From Fagopyrum homotropicum (lineage: Eukaryota > Streptophyta > Magnoliopsida > Caryophyllales > Polygonaceae), in assembly GCA_033239125.1 (NCBI GenBank), contig BSWB01000001.1, positions 112,958,916-113,022,915 of the forward strand: DNA of 64,000 bases. The letters are read 5' to 3'. This document shows, piece by piece, positions 1 to 10,489 of the stretch. Made by a program: the position numbers and the translations under genes. Numbering within the stretch: the stretch's first letter is position 1; the number at the start of each line of letters is the position of its first letter. Below the pieces are notes generated by a model. The model saw nothing but the letters and a program-made list of their open reading frames with translations, had not been told where the DNA came from and made no database searches.

Positions 1-24
1 CTAACGTCATAAATCACATTATCA
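1..24 (-). repeat. End of 3' LTR of element A
   Basis: Matches 5144-5167 with one difference (CACATT against CACGTT) and ends in CA directly before the polypurine tract, which makes it the element-sense start of the 3' LTR. The rest lies left of the window. Confidence 0.85.
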
Positions 25-63
25 AAATACCCCATACTTAAGATTTGCTCGTCCCCAAGCAAG
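25..63 (-). promoter_or_regulatory. Polypurine tract and adjoining hairpin, element A
   Basis: On the - strand this reads hairpin, then AAGTATGGGGTATTT, then the LTR. The tract primes plus-strand DNA in reverse transcription. The hairpin at 44-63 (CTTGCTTGGGGACGAGCAAA in element sense) has a GGGGA-type loop. It corresponds to 30959-30978, 34562-34581 and 5614-5633 in the other Athila elements, with slight decay of the stem here. Confidence 0.75.
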
Positions 64-518
64 ATCCAACTATAGACTAAGAGATGACATGATTTATGCA
101 TGTATAAAAACAACAAAATCTTTTTGGATTGTGCTTCTAACATTGGATCACCTTCATAGTCATGTTTCATAGCAATGGACAAGCAATCATGCATAAAATG
201 AATGAAGGCATGGAAAGACAATTATACTTAACTAGAAAGCATGCATGAGAGGTGAAAATGAAGAAGTCAAGATGATCATGAGTATGTCCAATCTAGACCA
301 CTAAGTCTTACACACATGCATTTAGGTCACAAGGACTTAGAAAAGAAAAAGCTAAGAAACGTTGTTATTAGGTGGGGAAAAAAAAATTTTGGTCATGTGA
401 TGCTCATCTAGGAAAGGAACTAACTTCACAATTTCATTTTTGCTCAACTTCCCAACAAGTGTATAATTTTCTCCATCTTTCTTTGTTTTCTTTTCTTTTT
501 TCACTTATTTTTGAGACA

Positions 519-716
519 ATGGCATTGGTGTACAAAAGCCGAAACCTTGGTAATTAGCCGTCCTCGGGCTTTTTTATTTTTCGAGGTGCATCCACACCGG
601 GCACACATACCAAAGCTCGTTAGGACTATCGGTTTATTTGACTTTGGCAAGGCACAAACACCCGATTATGTGAATGGTGCCGAGTTACTCGTCATTTAAA
701 CCAACGTCCCCAAACC
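519..716 (-). other. Conserved noncoding block of Athila 3' region
   Basis: About 190 bp alignable by eye with 31431-31623 and 35035-35228. The strongest core is at 644-693, around GGTGCCGAGTTACTC. No shared reading frame is evident, so an RNA structure or processing signal is more likely than a coding segment. The surrounding 64-518 and 717-1270 are unassigned 3' noncoding sequence of the element. Confidence 0.65.
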
Positions 717-1271
717 TATTTTTTTTTCTACACTTTTCACAACAAATTCAGCACTTCATTCACATCATTCATTCATCAACAACTTCACCCCACACTTGTT
801 TTTCACACACATCAACACACTAGCATGCTCCTATTCCCGGATGGGTCAAAAGAGGTCAAATTTTTCATCAATTGAGGTGTTCAAACAACATGATCAAGAT
901 GAGAAGTAGAGAGAAATGAATTGCCTTAATCACTCCTAAATGATGTGCAAGAACTAGCATGTAATTTCGACTATCAATCCTCAATCTAATCAAGGCAAGC
1001 ATTCATGATCACAATTCACACATGGGATTCAAGATAAGTACTTCAAGTCCACATATGCATACATCAATTCAACACATAAAGCCGTCCATGGCCAATTCAC
1101 AAAACAATCTCATCATAAGGGTCATTCCCAAGCTTAGAAGCACTAAAATTTTTAAAATTTTCTGATTTTTTTTTATTTTTCGAAATATATATGTATAATG
1201 CAAGACGTAATGAAACATGTGACTAAAAGAAACTATTCTAGATGCTAATCATGCAAGTGATCATGAAAACC

Positions 1272-1307
1272 CCACCCCATACTTAGAAACACATTGTCCC
1301 CAATGTG
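1272..1307 (-). promoter_or_regulatory. Internal polypurine-like tract plus hairpin, element A
   Basis: AAGTATGGGGTGGGG on the - strand, preceded in element sense by the perfect hairpin CACATTGGGGACAATGTG (1290-1307). This repeats the hairpin-then-polypurine arrangement found beside the 3' LTR, about 1.25 kb away. Counterparts are 32295-32330 and 35692-35727. Confidence 0.6.
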
Positions 1308-1533
1308 CAAACTAAATAAAGAAGTGAAAGAGAGTCCTCACAATGTAAAATTGGCGATGCTTTGGTATTTCGGTTCACATCGAACGATGATGGTGGATGA
1401 TCGATCAAGGATGGTAGAGAGCTCTTGATATTCATTATGGTGTCGGAACCCGCGCTTGGCACCGCAAGCCGTCCAAGTTCCACGTCCGCTCACCCATGCT
1501 TGATTGGAGATCATCACTTTCCTTGACAGAAGG

Positions 1534-1593
1534 AAAAATCGGACCATCTACCCAGGAAAATCGGCCGATTTTGTGTAAGATCAGTCCGATTTT
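1534..1593. repeat. Palindrome cluster, family A (internal slot)
   Basis: Half-site AAAAATCGG (1534-1542), perfect 16-bp palindrome AAAATCGGCCGATTTT (1557-1572), half-site CCGATTTT (1586-1593). A larger 14-bp inverted repeat, CCCAGGAAAATCGG at 1551-1564 against CCGATTTTCCTGGG at 1586-1599, overlaps it. The sequence from 1600 to 1790 shows no gene. Confidence 0.85.
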
Positions 1594-1792
1594 CCTGGGT
1601 GCTTTCTTCCTCATCCATGTGCTTGGATCTTGTACCTTCAGCAGTTCCATGAGGTTTTCACATGACCTCCAATATCTCATAACACATGACAATCAACAAG
1701 ATCTAGCACCCAAAAACACAAAAGAAAAACAAAGCACACCAAAGGCAAGATCAAACAAAAACAAGAAAAACGAAAGGGAGAAATATGTACCA

Positions 1793-1840
1793 ATGGGTTG
1801 CCTCCCATCTAGCGCTTCTTTAAGGTCATTAGCTTGACCA
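1793..1840 (-). other. Post-pol conserved hairpin block, element A
   Basis: Directly downstream of pol in element sense. The hairpin ATGGGTTGCCTCCCAT (1793-1808) corresponds to CTTGGGTTGCCTCCCAAG at 36163-36180 and 40911-40928. The stem bases differ on both sides so that pairing is kept. A conserved GCGCTTC...TAAGGTC...TTGACCA stretch continues to about 1840. Confidence 0.7.
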
Positions 1841-1854
1841 AATTCAGGAGCGTT

Positions 1855-3378
1855 TCACTCAAGGTGAAGTGGGGCAATCACTTCCACCGGGGCTTCCGGG
1901 ATGTACTTCTTCAAATGGTGCCCATTCACCTTAAAGTTACCACAATGGTCTCCTCCTATCTCCACCGCTCCATGAGGAAAGATCTTCTTCACAACATAAG
2001 GACCCGTCCATCTTGACTTGAGCTTTCCGGGGAAGAGCCGCATCCTCGAGTTGAAGAGAAGCACTAAGTCACCCTCACTCAACTCTTTTGGGATGAGACG
2101 CTTATCATGCCAACACTTGGTCCTCTCCTTGTAGATCCGGGCATTTTCATAAGCATCCAACCGGATTTCCTCAAGAGCGTTCATGTCTAGCAACCTCTTC
2201 TCACCGGCCTTCTTGAGGTCAAAATTCAGCCACCTTATGGCCCAATATGCCCTATGCTCCATCTCCACCGGAAGGTGGCAAGACTTGCCATAAACTAGCT
2301 TGTAGGGAGTGGTGCCAATCGGTGTCTTGAAAGCGGTTCTATAAGCCCACAAAGCATCATCGAGCTTCATAGCCCAATCCTTTCTTGTTCTAGAAACCGT
2401 CTTCTCAAGGATCCCTTTTATCTCCCGGTTGGAGATCTCCACTTGGCCACTAGTTTGGGGATGGTAAGGTGTTGCCACCTTATGAGTCACCCCATACTTA
2501 GCCAAAAGTGACCCAAAGTTCCTATTAGTGAAGTGCTTTCCTCCATCACTTATGATCACCCTTGGTGTCGCAAACCTAGGAAAGATCACTCGATTGAAGA
2601 ACCGCACCACAACCTTGGCATCATTTGTGGGAGAAGCGATTGCTTCCACCCATCTCGACACATAGTCCACCGCAAATAGGATGTAGAGGTTGCCACATGA
2701 AGAAGGGAATGGTCCCATGAAGTCCACACCCCACACGTCAAATATCTCCACCTCTTGTATGTTGTTCAAGGGCATCTCGTTCCTCCTTGAGATGTTGCCC
2801 GTCCTTTGGCAAGCATCACATGCCACTACAAAATTCTGCACATCCCTAAACAAGTTAGGCCAATAAAAACCGTATTGCAATACCTTTGCACACGTCTTAT
2901 GTGAGCTAGCATGGCCTCCACATGGCAAGGAGTGGCAATGGCCGATCACACTCTCCATCTCATCCTTCGGAATGCACCTCCTAAAGACTCCATCCGGCCC
3001 TCTCTTGAACAAAAGCGGTTAACTCTAATAGTAATGCCTCACATCCTTGAAGAACTTTTTCCTTTGGGCATAGGATAAATCGGGTGGCACCTCCTCACAC
3101 ACAAGGTAGTTCACAATGTCGGCATACCATGGCTCATTTCCCTTGGACACTTGGAGAAAGCACTCTTCCACCATTTTCAATTGCTCATCCCGGAATGAGT
3201 CATCAATCGGGATGTCATCTCTCTCAATCCCCAATGGTGGTGGTCTACTAAGATGGTCCGCTACTGAATTTTCGGAACCCTTCTTGTCCCAGATTTCCAA
3301 GTCAAACTCTTGAAGAAGAAGGATCCACCGAATGAGGCGAGGCTTGGCATCTTTCTTTGTGAGGAGGTAACGGATCGC
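1855..3378 (-). pseudogene. Athila pol remnant: end of RNase H plus integrase
   Basis: Integrase inserts the cDNA into the host chromosome. In element order the remnant starts with the end of RNase H (the ADHLSR stretch near 3250), then a linker with PWYADIVNYLV. It continues with the integrase HHCC zinc finger (HCHSLPCGGH, then CDACQR) and a DDE core with Asp in VWGVDFMG, Asp in IISDGG, and the catalytic Glu in SGQVEISNRE exactly 35 residues after the second Asp. The C-terminal region ends at 1855. Two in-frame stops (TAG and TAA) lie at about 3013-3024, between RHYY and the phenylalanine-lysine that starts the next open stretch. RT and most of RNase H are deleted at about 3378. The 1855-3012 part is an open 385 codons with catalytic residues intact, but the gene as a whole is broken. 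Confidence 0.9.
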
Positions 3379-4196
3379 AAAAGTCTTACAATTTATAAAC
3401 TCGATATAATTTCCTAACTCCTAGCGAACCCACAGTGTATGGGTCGTTTTATAGCAAGGATAGTATTCTGAGGTCGAACACGAAGACTAAGGTGAAATCG
3501 AATCAACAAGTGACCATAGATAGTGTGAATCTAGTCTAAGAGAAGAGAAAGAAATAAAGAAATGAAAATCATGATATTTTTGGTTGGGTTTTTGTGGTGA
3601 TCAAGCAAGATCACAAATCAAGTAAGATAATGTTCAAACTAACAACTCAAGCTAGCAAAATAAACGAACAACACAAACACAAGATATGTGATCAAAGAGA
3701 GAAAAGTTGATTCTAGAGGTCAAGATTTCCGGTTATGGCATTGGACTCAAGCTTCTAAAGATTCTAAGGACAACGCTGCGGTGTTGGGAAAGGGTGTTTC
3801 TCTAGTGGAAGCAATTACCGGATAAGTCTCTCGCTTCACTAATCCCGCATTAAACTCCTATTACCGGGTAGGTCCCTAGGGGTTAAAGTTGGGAATTCTA
3901 CACAAACCGGACTCTACTTAAGGGGCAAACCTCTCCTTACCGGGTAAGTCTCAGAAAAGGCAAGTCTCAAGCAACAATCCTAGCACACTCAATCCAATAG
4001 CGGCTTATGAGGCTCACTACTACCTAGAGTTCATCATCTTAGGTATCTAAGATCGGAAATCACCGGGTAGGTCTCTTCCCTCACTTAGGTTGCTAGCATT
4101 AGGTGACCCTAAGCTATATTATGCTTAATAAACACTAGGATTCCAACAACCTAACATCCTAACACACAGGTTAATCAATTAAAGAGCAACAGAGAG

Positions 4197-4256
4197 AAAA
4201 ATCGGGTGGATCATAAGGGAAATCGGACGATCTACACTATGAACAGGTCGATTTTT
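4197..4256. repeat. Palindrome cluster, family A (LTR slot 2, decayed)
   Basis: AAAATCGG (4197-4204), imperfect palindrome AAATCGGACGAT (4220-4231), and right half TCGATTTTT near 4248. It lies about 910-970 bp from the LTR start in element sense. Confidence 0.7.
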
Positions 4257-4797
4257 CTGTTTGGGTTAGGTTTTGTGCATACGAATCATCCTAAACTAAC
4301 ATACAAGTCCATTCTATTATCACCCAAGCCATAACCATCAATCCATCACTCCAGAATCACAATAAACTAGCCAATAACATGCATTTCAAGATCCAAAATC
4401 ATCACACAAGCACACATGGTTTTCATAGATAGATGATGAAAGATAAGCAAGTAAAACAAGAAATCCAATCTGAATATAAGTTTAGGCAAGACTTACAATC
4501 CTTCAAAAGAAGTTCCTAACAATCCTTCCAAGAGTTTTTCAACCAAAATCACTAAAAAATCACTCAAAATCTCCCAAAAACTCACTATCACTCTAAGTTT
4601 GGTGTTCTTCTTCTTCCCCAAAATGAGAGAGTTTTTCTTCTTCTCCAAGTCTATTCTCCAATTTGGAATGAGGTGTGTGTGAGAGAATGTGGGAGAGCCT
4701 CCTCAGCAACAGCTTGCATGACCACTTATATTCTCCGTCAAGAGCAAGGCCGGACAAAGAGATCGTGGGACACGTGGCTTAAGCTGTCAAAGGCCAG

Positions 4798-4852
4798 AAA
4801 ATCGGCCCAGTCAGATAAATCGGCCGATTTTCCTAAGTGCTGGTCCGATTTT
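4798..4852. repeat. Palindrome cluster, family A (LTR slot 1)
   Basis: AAAATCGG (4798-4805), perfect palindrome AAATCGGCCGATTT (4817-4830), CCGATTTT (4845-4852). The two outer half-sites are exact complements. It lies about 315-370 bp from the LTR start in element sense, probably in U3. Confidence 0.85.
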
Positions 4853-5613
4853 CTTCAACAGAGGCTTGTTATGATCGTCTAGCCATGAGTTGCTCCATTG
4901 CTTGCACCAATAAGGGTCCTTGTGTCCTTCATTGCTCCAATTATGTTCCTTCAAAGCCTTGGATGTGTACCACCATGAGGCTTGACCCTCAAATGTATCG
5001 ATATCCCCGAAATACCTACAAAACCGACAAAAGCTCGTATAGACGTCTTATCTAGAAATATGCACGAAATGAGTGTAAACGTCGTGAACTAATGCCAAAC
5101 CGTGCATGAATAACATGAAAAACTATCTAAATGAATGCCTATACTAACGTCATAAATCACGTTATCATAAAGTCGAAAAATTTTGTGCTAAAATAAAGAG
5201 CAAAGCTCTAATTGGTGGCTGGTTCAAATTATAGAAAGAGTTTGTGTTATTCCTTCTTCCCATATTTAAACACCACATTCCCTTATAAGTTTCCGACCTA
5301 TTCATATTCTTGAACTTACTTGAAAGTCCTTGAGATCATAAGAATGATGTTTGACTTAGTGATCTAAATTGAAGTTTCACATGTTTGATTTTGACAATGC
5401 TTGAAGGTTAGGATGTTTGTCTTGAAGTGTATGCAATTTGGGATATTTCCTTTGCTTTACATGTTTTGATTTATGTGTATGGATATTTTCAAGGAGGCAT
5501 GAAGCAAGATTTGAGAATGATCTATTGATTAGAAGCACAATACCAAAAAGATTGTTTTTACCTTGTTTTGCATTCATATTTCATCCTACCTTGTATTCTA
5601 AGCTTTTGAAAAC

Positions 5614-5652
5614 CTTGCTTGGGTACAAGCAAGCGGCAAGTATAGGGTATTT
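5614..5652 (+). promoter_or_regulatory. Polypurine tract and hairpin of the + strand Athila-like element
   Basis: Hairpin CTTGCTTGGGTACAAGCAAG (5614-5633, perfect 8-bp stem), then AAGTATAGGGTATTT, then the LTR. This is the same unit as at 30940-30978, read on the + strand, with one G-to-A change in the tract. Confidence 0.75.
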
Positions 5653-5950
5653 TGATGGCATGAAATATGACCATATTTTAGGCACTTGTTTTGATTGTTT
5701 TTCCCTTTTAGTTGTGTACATGGATAAGAGTATGAAGCATCTATGAGCACATTCACCTATTTTGTCGATATAGAGATCTACACAAGCTTTGTTATGTTTT
5801 TAGGTGAATAAATGCTTGGATTGAAGCATATATGAGAGAGTAGGAGTGTTTGATCATGTTAGGCATCAAGAGGATGCATTGGAGAAGCTAAGAAAGGAGC
5901 ATGATTAGAGCACTGTACGAAGCAAAGGCTTTTACAAAGGAATTTGACAA

Positions 5951-6053
5951 ATCACGGCCAAACCAAGAGAACCACGACTATGGTTTTAGCATTGAGGGCG
6001 TGGAAAACCATGTCGAGAAAACCACGACCGTGGAAGTTTACACTAGACCGTGG
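5951..6053. repeat. Palindrome cluster, family B (LTR slot 1)
   Basis: ATCACGGCC (5951), CCACGACTATGG (5972-5983), CCACGACCGTGG (6022-6033), GACCGTGG (6046-6053). It lies about 300-400 bp from the LTR start. At the same place the younger B-type LTRs carry a different array (34153-34297). Confidence 0.65.
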
Positions 6054-6612
6054 TTCTTATAACGGTTGCCACGTGTCCTATGTGCCACGTCAGCGGCGGT
6101 TATCAGGCTTTTCGTAACCCTACTTTTTTCCTATAAGAAGGATGAAGAAAGGAGAAATTGGAAGACTCGCATTGACGGATGCATACGCTACATTTCATTG
6201 GAAATTGATTGAGGAAGATTCTATTGCATACAGGGAAGATCCCGAGAACGACGCATTTTGAGATTGCGTACTTAGAAAGATCTTAGGGTTTACATTTGAA
6301 GGCGGATTGGCATCCCGTTCTTCATTGTTCCTATATATTGTTATGAGGATTTTTGTTCCCTATTCCGCTATCATTGAACACATATACTTATTGTTTGTTT
6401 TTGAGATTGATTATTTGATTATTATTGAGTTTTCGGAGTTTTACCCTTTTTCTCTTTTAAACTTGATTTTTGATTCAATGATGATGGTTATTGGCTAAAA
6501 CCATTTATCAATTCTAAGGTGAATGGTTGATAGTTGTGGCATAGATGATGATAGATTGAACCAAAACAGATTGGACCTTGAGAGTTACGAGAAACTTCGT
6601 AGTCGAGGATTT

Positions 6613-6665
6613 CCACAGCCTGTTTTTGAGTTCCACCGCCGTGGTTCTTCAAGATCCGACCGTGG
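6613..6665. repeat. Palindrome cluster, family B (LTR slot 2)
   Basis: CCACAGCC (6613-6620), CCACCGCCGTGG (6633-6644, one mismatch from symmetry), CCGACCGTGG (6656-6665). It lies about 960-1010 bp from the LTR start, the same slot as 33479-33537 in the - strand copies. Confidence 0.7.
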
Positions 6666-7260
6666 TTTCCTTTACCGTACGTCCTTTGCTTTTGCTTTGA
6701 TCCAAAGTTAAAGATTTGCTTTAACCTAGCCTTGACTTGTTTTTTCTAGGTAGTAGTGAGACTCAACATCCTCTATTTTGGTTTCGAGTGTCACAACCTT
6801 AACTGTTTTGGCTTATCTTTGATTCCCTTGGGTTTGGGCATGAGTATTTGAGAGTAATTCTTATCCTTTGATCCTTTTTATACTTCAGCCTCAACAACCT
6901 TTATAGAGAGAGCCTTTGGGTGAGACATATAGGGTTTTGGAACTTCACAGTACAATTCCCTACATTAGATAGACCTTTGCAATCCCGACTCTGTCCTTGT
7001 ATCCTTAGAATATCTTGAATCGATTGCTACAATTGGATACCTGAATCTTTAGAATTGCTGTTTTCACAATATTACTTGCAAAGCTTCTATTTTTATTACT
7101 CGACAATTTTGAGAACTGAATTTGTTCCCCCCAAATCCCTGAGTTCAAAACTCTGGAATTCTTGCTTTACTACGTTAATCCGTACAATGCAGGTTTGCTT
7201 TGCTTTGATTTCAGTTTTATAAATTTAAAGCTTATTTGCACGCACACTTTCGAGCGAACA

Positions 7261-8988
7261 ACCACCACTCTTCTGTGGCAAAAACTTTACTCATTGGATA
7301 TGTTCATTATTGACCAGGACATGGAGCTTTGGAGTATCATTCAAAATGGACCTAAAGTTCCAATGAAAATGGTTGAAGATGTCCAAGTCCCAAAGAAGGA
7401 AGCTGACTTCACACAGGCTAACCTGAACAGTGTGTCAAAGAATTACAAAGCAATGAACCTACTATACTGTGGATTAGATGCAAATGAATTCAGCCGCATC
7501 TCATCATGCAAGAGTGCAAAAGAAATATGGGACAAGCTTGTGGTCACATATGAAGGAACAAGTCAAGTCAGGGAAACAAAGATTATCATCTTTCTCAGAC
7601 AATACGAGCTATTCAAGATGAATCCAAATGAAACAGTCAAAGAAATGTTCACCAGATTCACTGAGATCGTGAACAACTTGGACTCACTAGGAAAGATCTC
7701 CACATATGAAGAGAAAGTTAGGAAGGTTCTAAGGAGCCTACCTAAAGCTAAGTGGGGACCAAAGATGACTGTTATTGAAGAAGCTCAGAATCTCACAACT
7801 CTTCCTCTTGATGACCTCCTTGGAAAACTCATCACACATGAAATGGTTCTTGGTGAAGAAGATGGAGAGCTCTCATCCAACTCCAAGAATTTGGCATTAA
7901 AATCAAGAAGAGATGAATTACCTTCTAACGAAGAGGATAGTGATGACGATGATGAAGAAGATGCTATTGTCATGATCTCTAAGGGTCTCGCAAGAATTCT
8001 CAACATAAAGAAACAATCTGCTAATAGAGAATATCCACGAGCATCAAAACCCCGAGGTAAGTTTTCTAACTCTAATAAGAAAACGAGAGTACTATCTTGT
8101 TTTGAATGTGGTGAAACAGATCATCTGGTGAAGGATTGTCCACAAAAGAAGAGGACAAATTTCAAGAAAAATGATCGAAAGAAGAAAGCTATGGTTGCTT
8201 CTTGGAGCTATTCAGAATCATCAAATGAATCAAAAGACGAGAAAGAACAAGCAAACTTATGTCTAATGGCCGATCACGAAGAAGATTCAAATTTGTATGC
8301 TGACAATGTGGTAAGTACAATCATGTCTCAACCTGAATCTGACCTGAAACAATTCTTTAAAGATATTATCATATGTGATAAGGAACATAGAATAAGGATA
8401 AATTCTTTAAAAGAAAAGCTACTTGAACAAGAAAAACAACTAAGTGAAATGTCTCTGGAGATTGAAAATCTTAACACAGAAAAAGTAGACCTTGATGACA
8501 ATATCAAGGCCTTGGAATCAGAGAACCTGATTCTCAAGGACAACCTCTCCTCTATTCATCGAAACTATATCGATCTAGAGAAAGAGAAAGTTGATCTAAC
8601 TTTGATGTGTCAAGACCAGAAGGTTGCACTTATTAAGTTTACTCGTTCAAAAGCTAATCTTGAGAGAATGATGGGTGAACAACAATCTTCCCTTAACAAA
8701 AATGGTATAGGTTATCATAGGAGCTTTCCTAGAAAACCTACCACCACTTTTTTCAAGGCCAAAGGAAGTATTCATATGCCTACTTGCTTCTACTATTGTA
8801 AAAAGGGTCATGTTAAATCTACATGTCCTTATAGAAGAAATGATCCTTATATCATTAGAAATACCTATCCTTTATGTTTAAGGAAACAGGTCAAACAAAT
8901 CTGGGTTCCTAAAGGTACTAGACCACCAAACATGATCGAACCTGAATATGGACCAAAATATGCCATTTGGTCGACCCGGAATGGTTGA
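7261..8988 (+). pseudogene. Sirevirus gag, 5' truncated
   Basis: Gag forms the particle and binds RNA. The open frame begins at 7162, but its first 33 codons are Athila LTR sequence; real gag starts near 7261. Recognisable are the copia-type gag (UBN2-like) region with DMELWSIIQNGP and KEIWDKLVVTYEGT, an acidic stretch near 7930-7970, and a zinc knuckle CFECGETDHLVKDC (C-x2-C-x4-H-x4-C) at about 8098-8139. A long predicted coiled coil follows at about 8380-8680, then a second, damaged knuckle, CFYYCKKGHVKSTC near 8790, where spacing is C-x3-C. The frame is open to the stop at 8986-8988. It is a relic because its N-terminus is displaced by the insertion. Confidence 0.85.
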
Positions 8989-9002
8989 TGTTTGTTGTTT
9001 TG

Positions 9003-9420
9003 CAGGATATCACCAAGGTAAAGGAGTACAAATAGATATTAGATAGTGGTCGCTCAAGACACATGAGTGAAAAAAGCTCTTTATTCTCAAATTTAAAGAA
9101 GCAATCATCTGGAACCATTACTCTTGGTGATCAAGGAAAGTGTGACATTATTGGCATTGGTAAAATTTGTTATAATTCATCTAACTTTATTGATGATGTC
9201 TATTTGGTTGACGGTTTGAAGTATAATTAGCTTAGTATTTCTCAAATATGTGATAAAGGCAATAAAGTTATGTTTGATTCCGATAAATGTGAGGTTCAAG
9301 ACAAAAAGACGGGTGAAGTGGTGCTTATTGCTCCTAGATGTAATAATGTTTATTCCATGAGTACTAACCAAGTTTCAGGAACTAAGCTAAAATGTCTAAA
9401 GGCCTTAACTGATGACCCAT
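9003..9420 (+). pseudogene. Sirevirus protease remnant
   Basis: The aspartic protease that cuts the polyprotein. The active-site region reads LDSGRSRHMS near 9040: the catalytic Asp-Ser-Gly is present, but the usual Cys after Gly is Arg. A stop (TAG) directly precedes this motif and another follows VDGLKYN at about 9229. After about 9400 the sequence jumps to the integrase core; the HHCC zinc-finger region expected between them is missing, so there is an internal deletion. Confidence 0.75.
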
Positions 9421-10436
9421 TAAACTCTTACACATGGATCTTTACGGACCTATGCGTGTCAAATCTCCTAGAGGCAAGCAGTACATCCTTGTTATAGTGG
9501 ATGATTTTTCTCGTTTCACATGGATTTCATTTCTACGAGAAAAATCTTAAGCTTTATTTGAGTTTTCAAAATTGTGTAAGGAGTTACAAACTTTAAAAAA
9601 CCTACCAATCGTTTCTATAAGAAGTGATCATGGTAGAGAATTTGATCAACTAAAGTTTGATTTGTTTTGTGCAAAATATGGTATTTCACATAACTTTTCA
9701 GCTCCTAGAACTCCTCAACAAAACGGAGTTGTGGAACGTAAGAACCGCACTCTTGAGGGTATGTCTAGGACGATGCTTTTAGAAAACAATTTACCAAAAA
9801 GTTTTTGGGCTGAAGCAGTCAACACTTCAAATTATATATTGAATAGATGTTTATCGCCCTATCTTGAAAAAGACTTCTTATGAACTCTTTAAAGGAAGAA
9901 AACCAAATATTTCATATTTTAAACCCTTTGGTTGTACTTGTTTTGTTCATAACAATGGCAAAGATAATTTTGGGAAATTTGATGCACGTAGTGATGAAGC
10001 AATATTCATTGGATATGCTTCAAATAGCAAAGCTTATAGAGTATATAACAAACGTACCAAAATTGTTGAGGAAAGCATTCATATTATTTTTTATGAAAGC
10101 AATGATGGTACTTTGAGTGAAAGTTTTGCAGATCTAAATCTGAATCAACGAGAAGATCATAATTCGGATGAAGAGGAAGATCATAAAGATCGAGAAAAGA
10201 ATGTGCAGGAAAAGATTCAAGATACCGAAGAAAACCCTCAAGACCTTGAAACACACCTTCAAGACCTTGAAACAGAAAATTGTGATAATAGAACTTCGCT
10301 TCAAGGGCTTGAAACCCAACTTCAAGGCCTTGAGATTGGATCAACGGGTAATATACCAACGGTACCTGCATCTAGTCAAACATATGAGGCTCAATCTTCT
10401 AGATCTGCTCCATCTGTCAAAAGAAGAAAAGTTTAA
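9421..10436 (+). pseudogene. Sirevirus integrase remnant
   Basis: DDE integrase core: LLHMDLYGPMR near 9430 with the first Asp, IRSDHGREF near 9620 with the second, and PQQNGVVERKNRTLEG near 9715 with the catalytic Glu. The C-terminal FKPFGCTCFVHN and IFIGYA motifs follow. A stop interrupts the core after FLREKS (about 9548), and a frameshift near 9875 separates core from C-terminus. The last third is an acidic linker toward RT that contains four palindrome-derived QxLE repeats. It ends in a stop at 10434-10436, where the - strand copy continues toward RT. Confidence 0.8.
10238..10334. repeat. Palindrome cluster, family D (integrase-RT linker)
   Basis: Four sites: TCAAGACCTTGAA (10238), TTCAAGACCTTGAA (10258-10271), TTCAAGGGCTTGAA (10300-10313) and TTCAAGGCCTTGAG (10321-10334). 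In frame they encode repeats of the form LETHLQDLE, so a DNA-level palindrome has become part of the protein linker. Confidence 0.85.
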
Positions 10437-10489
10437 CACTCCTCTTATCATCCACAAGAGAATGCGATCTCAATCCAAATGCTTCAGTT

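Larger units (their letters stand above)
1..5167 (-). mobile_element. Athila-type element A, internally deleted
   Basis: A Ty3/gypsy element reading right to left. The last 24 bp of an LTR (ending TTATCA) lie at the window start and recur at 5144-5167, so the 5' LTR is on the right and most of the 3' LTR is outside the window. Between them are a polypurine tract, a conserved 3' noncoding region, and pol reduced to the end of RNase H plus integrase. Primer site, gag, protease, RT and most of RNase H are gone. It sits in the 3' noncoding part of the + strand Athila element at 5168-7260. TAAAG at 5168-5172 should be one copy of its target duplication; the other copy is off the window. Clade assignment rests on integrase similarity to the 29179-46996 element and on shared LTR and polypurine motifs. 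Confidence 0.85.
3375..5167 (-). repeat. 5' LTR of element A
   Basis: Ends CGTTATCA at 5167. At the other end it lacks its first few bases: it is fused to RNase H sequence at 3375-3378, where TCGC can belong to either side. It carries the motif shared by Athila LTRs here, GCGAACCCACAGTGTATGGG near 3424. It also has four ACCGGGTARGTCTC-like repeats (3817, 3863, 3939, 4062) and two palindrome clusters. No primer site follows it, because that part is deleted. Confidence 0.85.
5168..7260 (+). mobile_element. + strand Athila-like element, 3' end only
   Basis: Only the tail of the 3' noncoding region (5168-5613), the hairpin and polypurine tract (5614-5652) and the 3' LTR (5653-7260) remain. The left part is interrupted by element A and lies off the window. 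LTR sequence relates it to the 32888-39206 element and to the solo LTR at 16368-17902. It is inserted in the gag of the + strand Sirevirus, which resumes at 7261; ACCAC at 7261-7265 would be its target-site copy. No coding sequence was recognised in 5168-5613. Confidence 0.8.
5653..7260 (+). repeat. 3' LTR, Athila B family
   Basis: Starts TGATGGCATG and ends GCGAACA, the reverse complement of the TGTTCGC that opens the - strand LTRs at 32888 and 37552. Length 1608 bp. It shares a long stretch with those LTRs around 6990-7260 but is clearly diverged and therefore older. Short ORFs inside it are not conserved and are not called. Confidence 0.85.
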
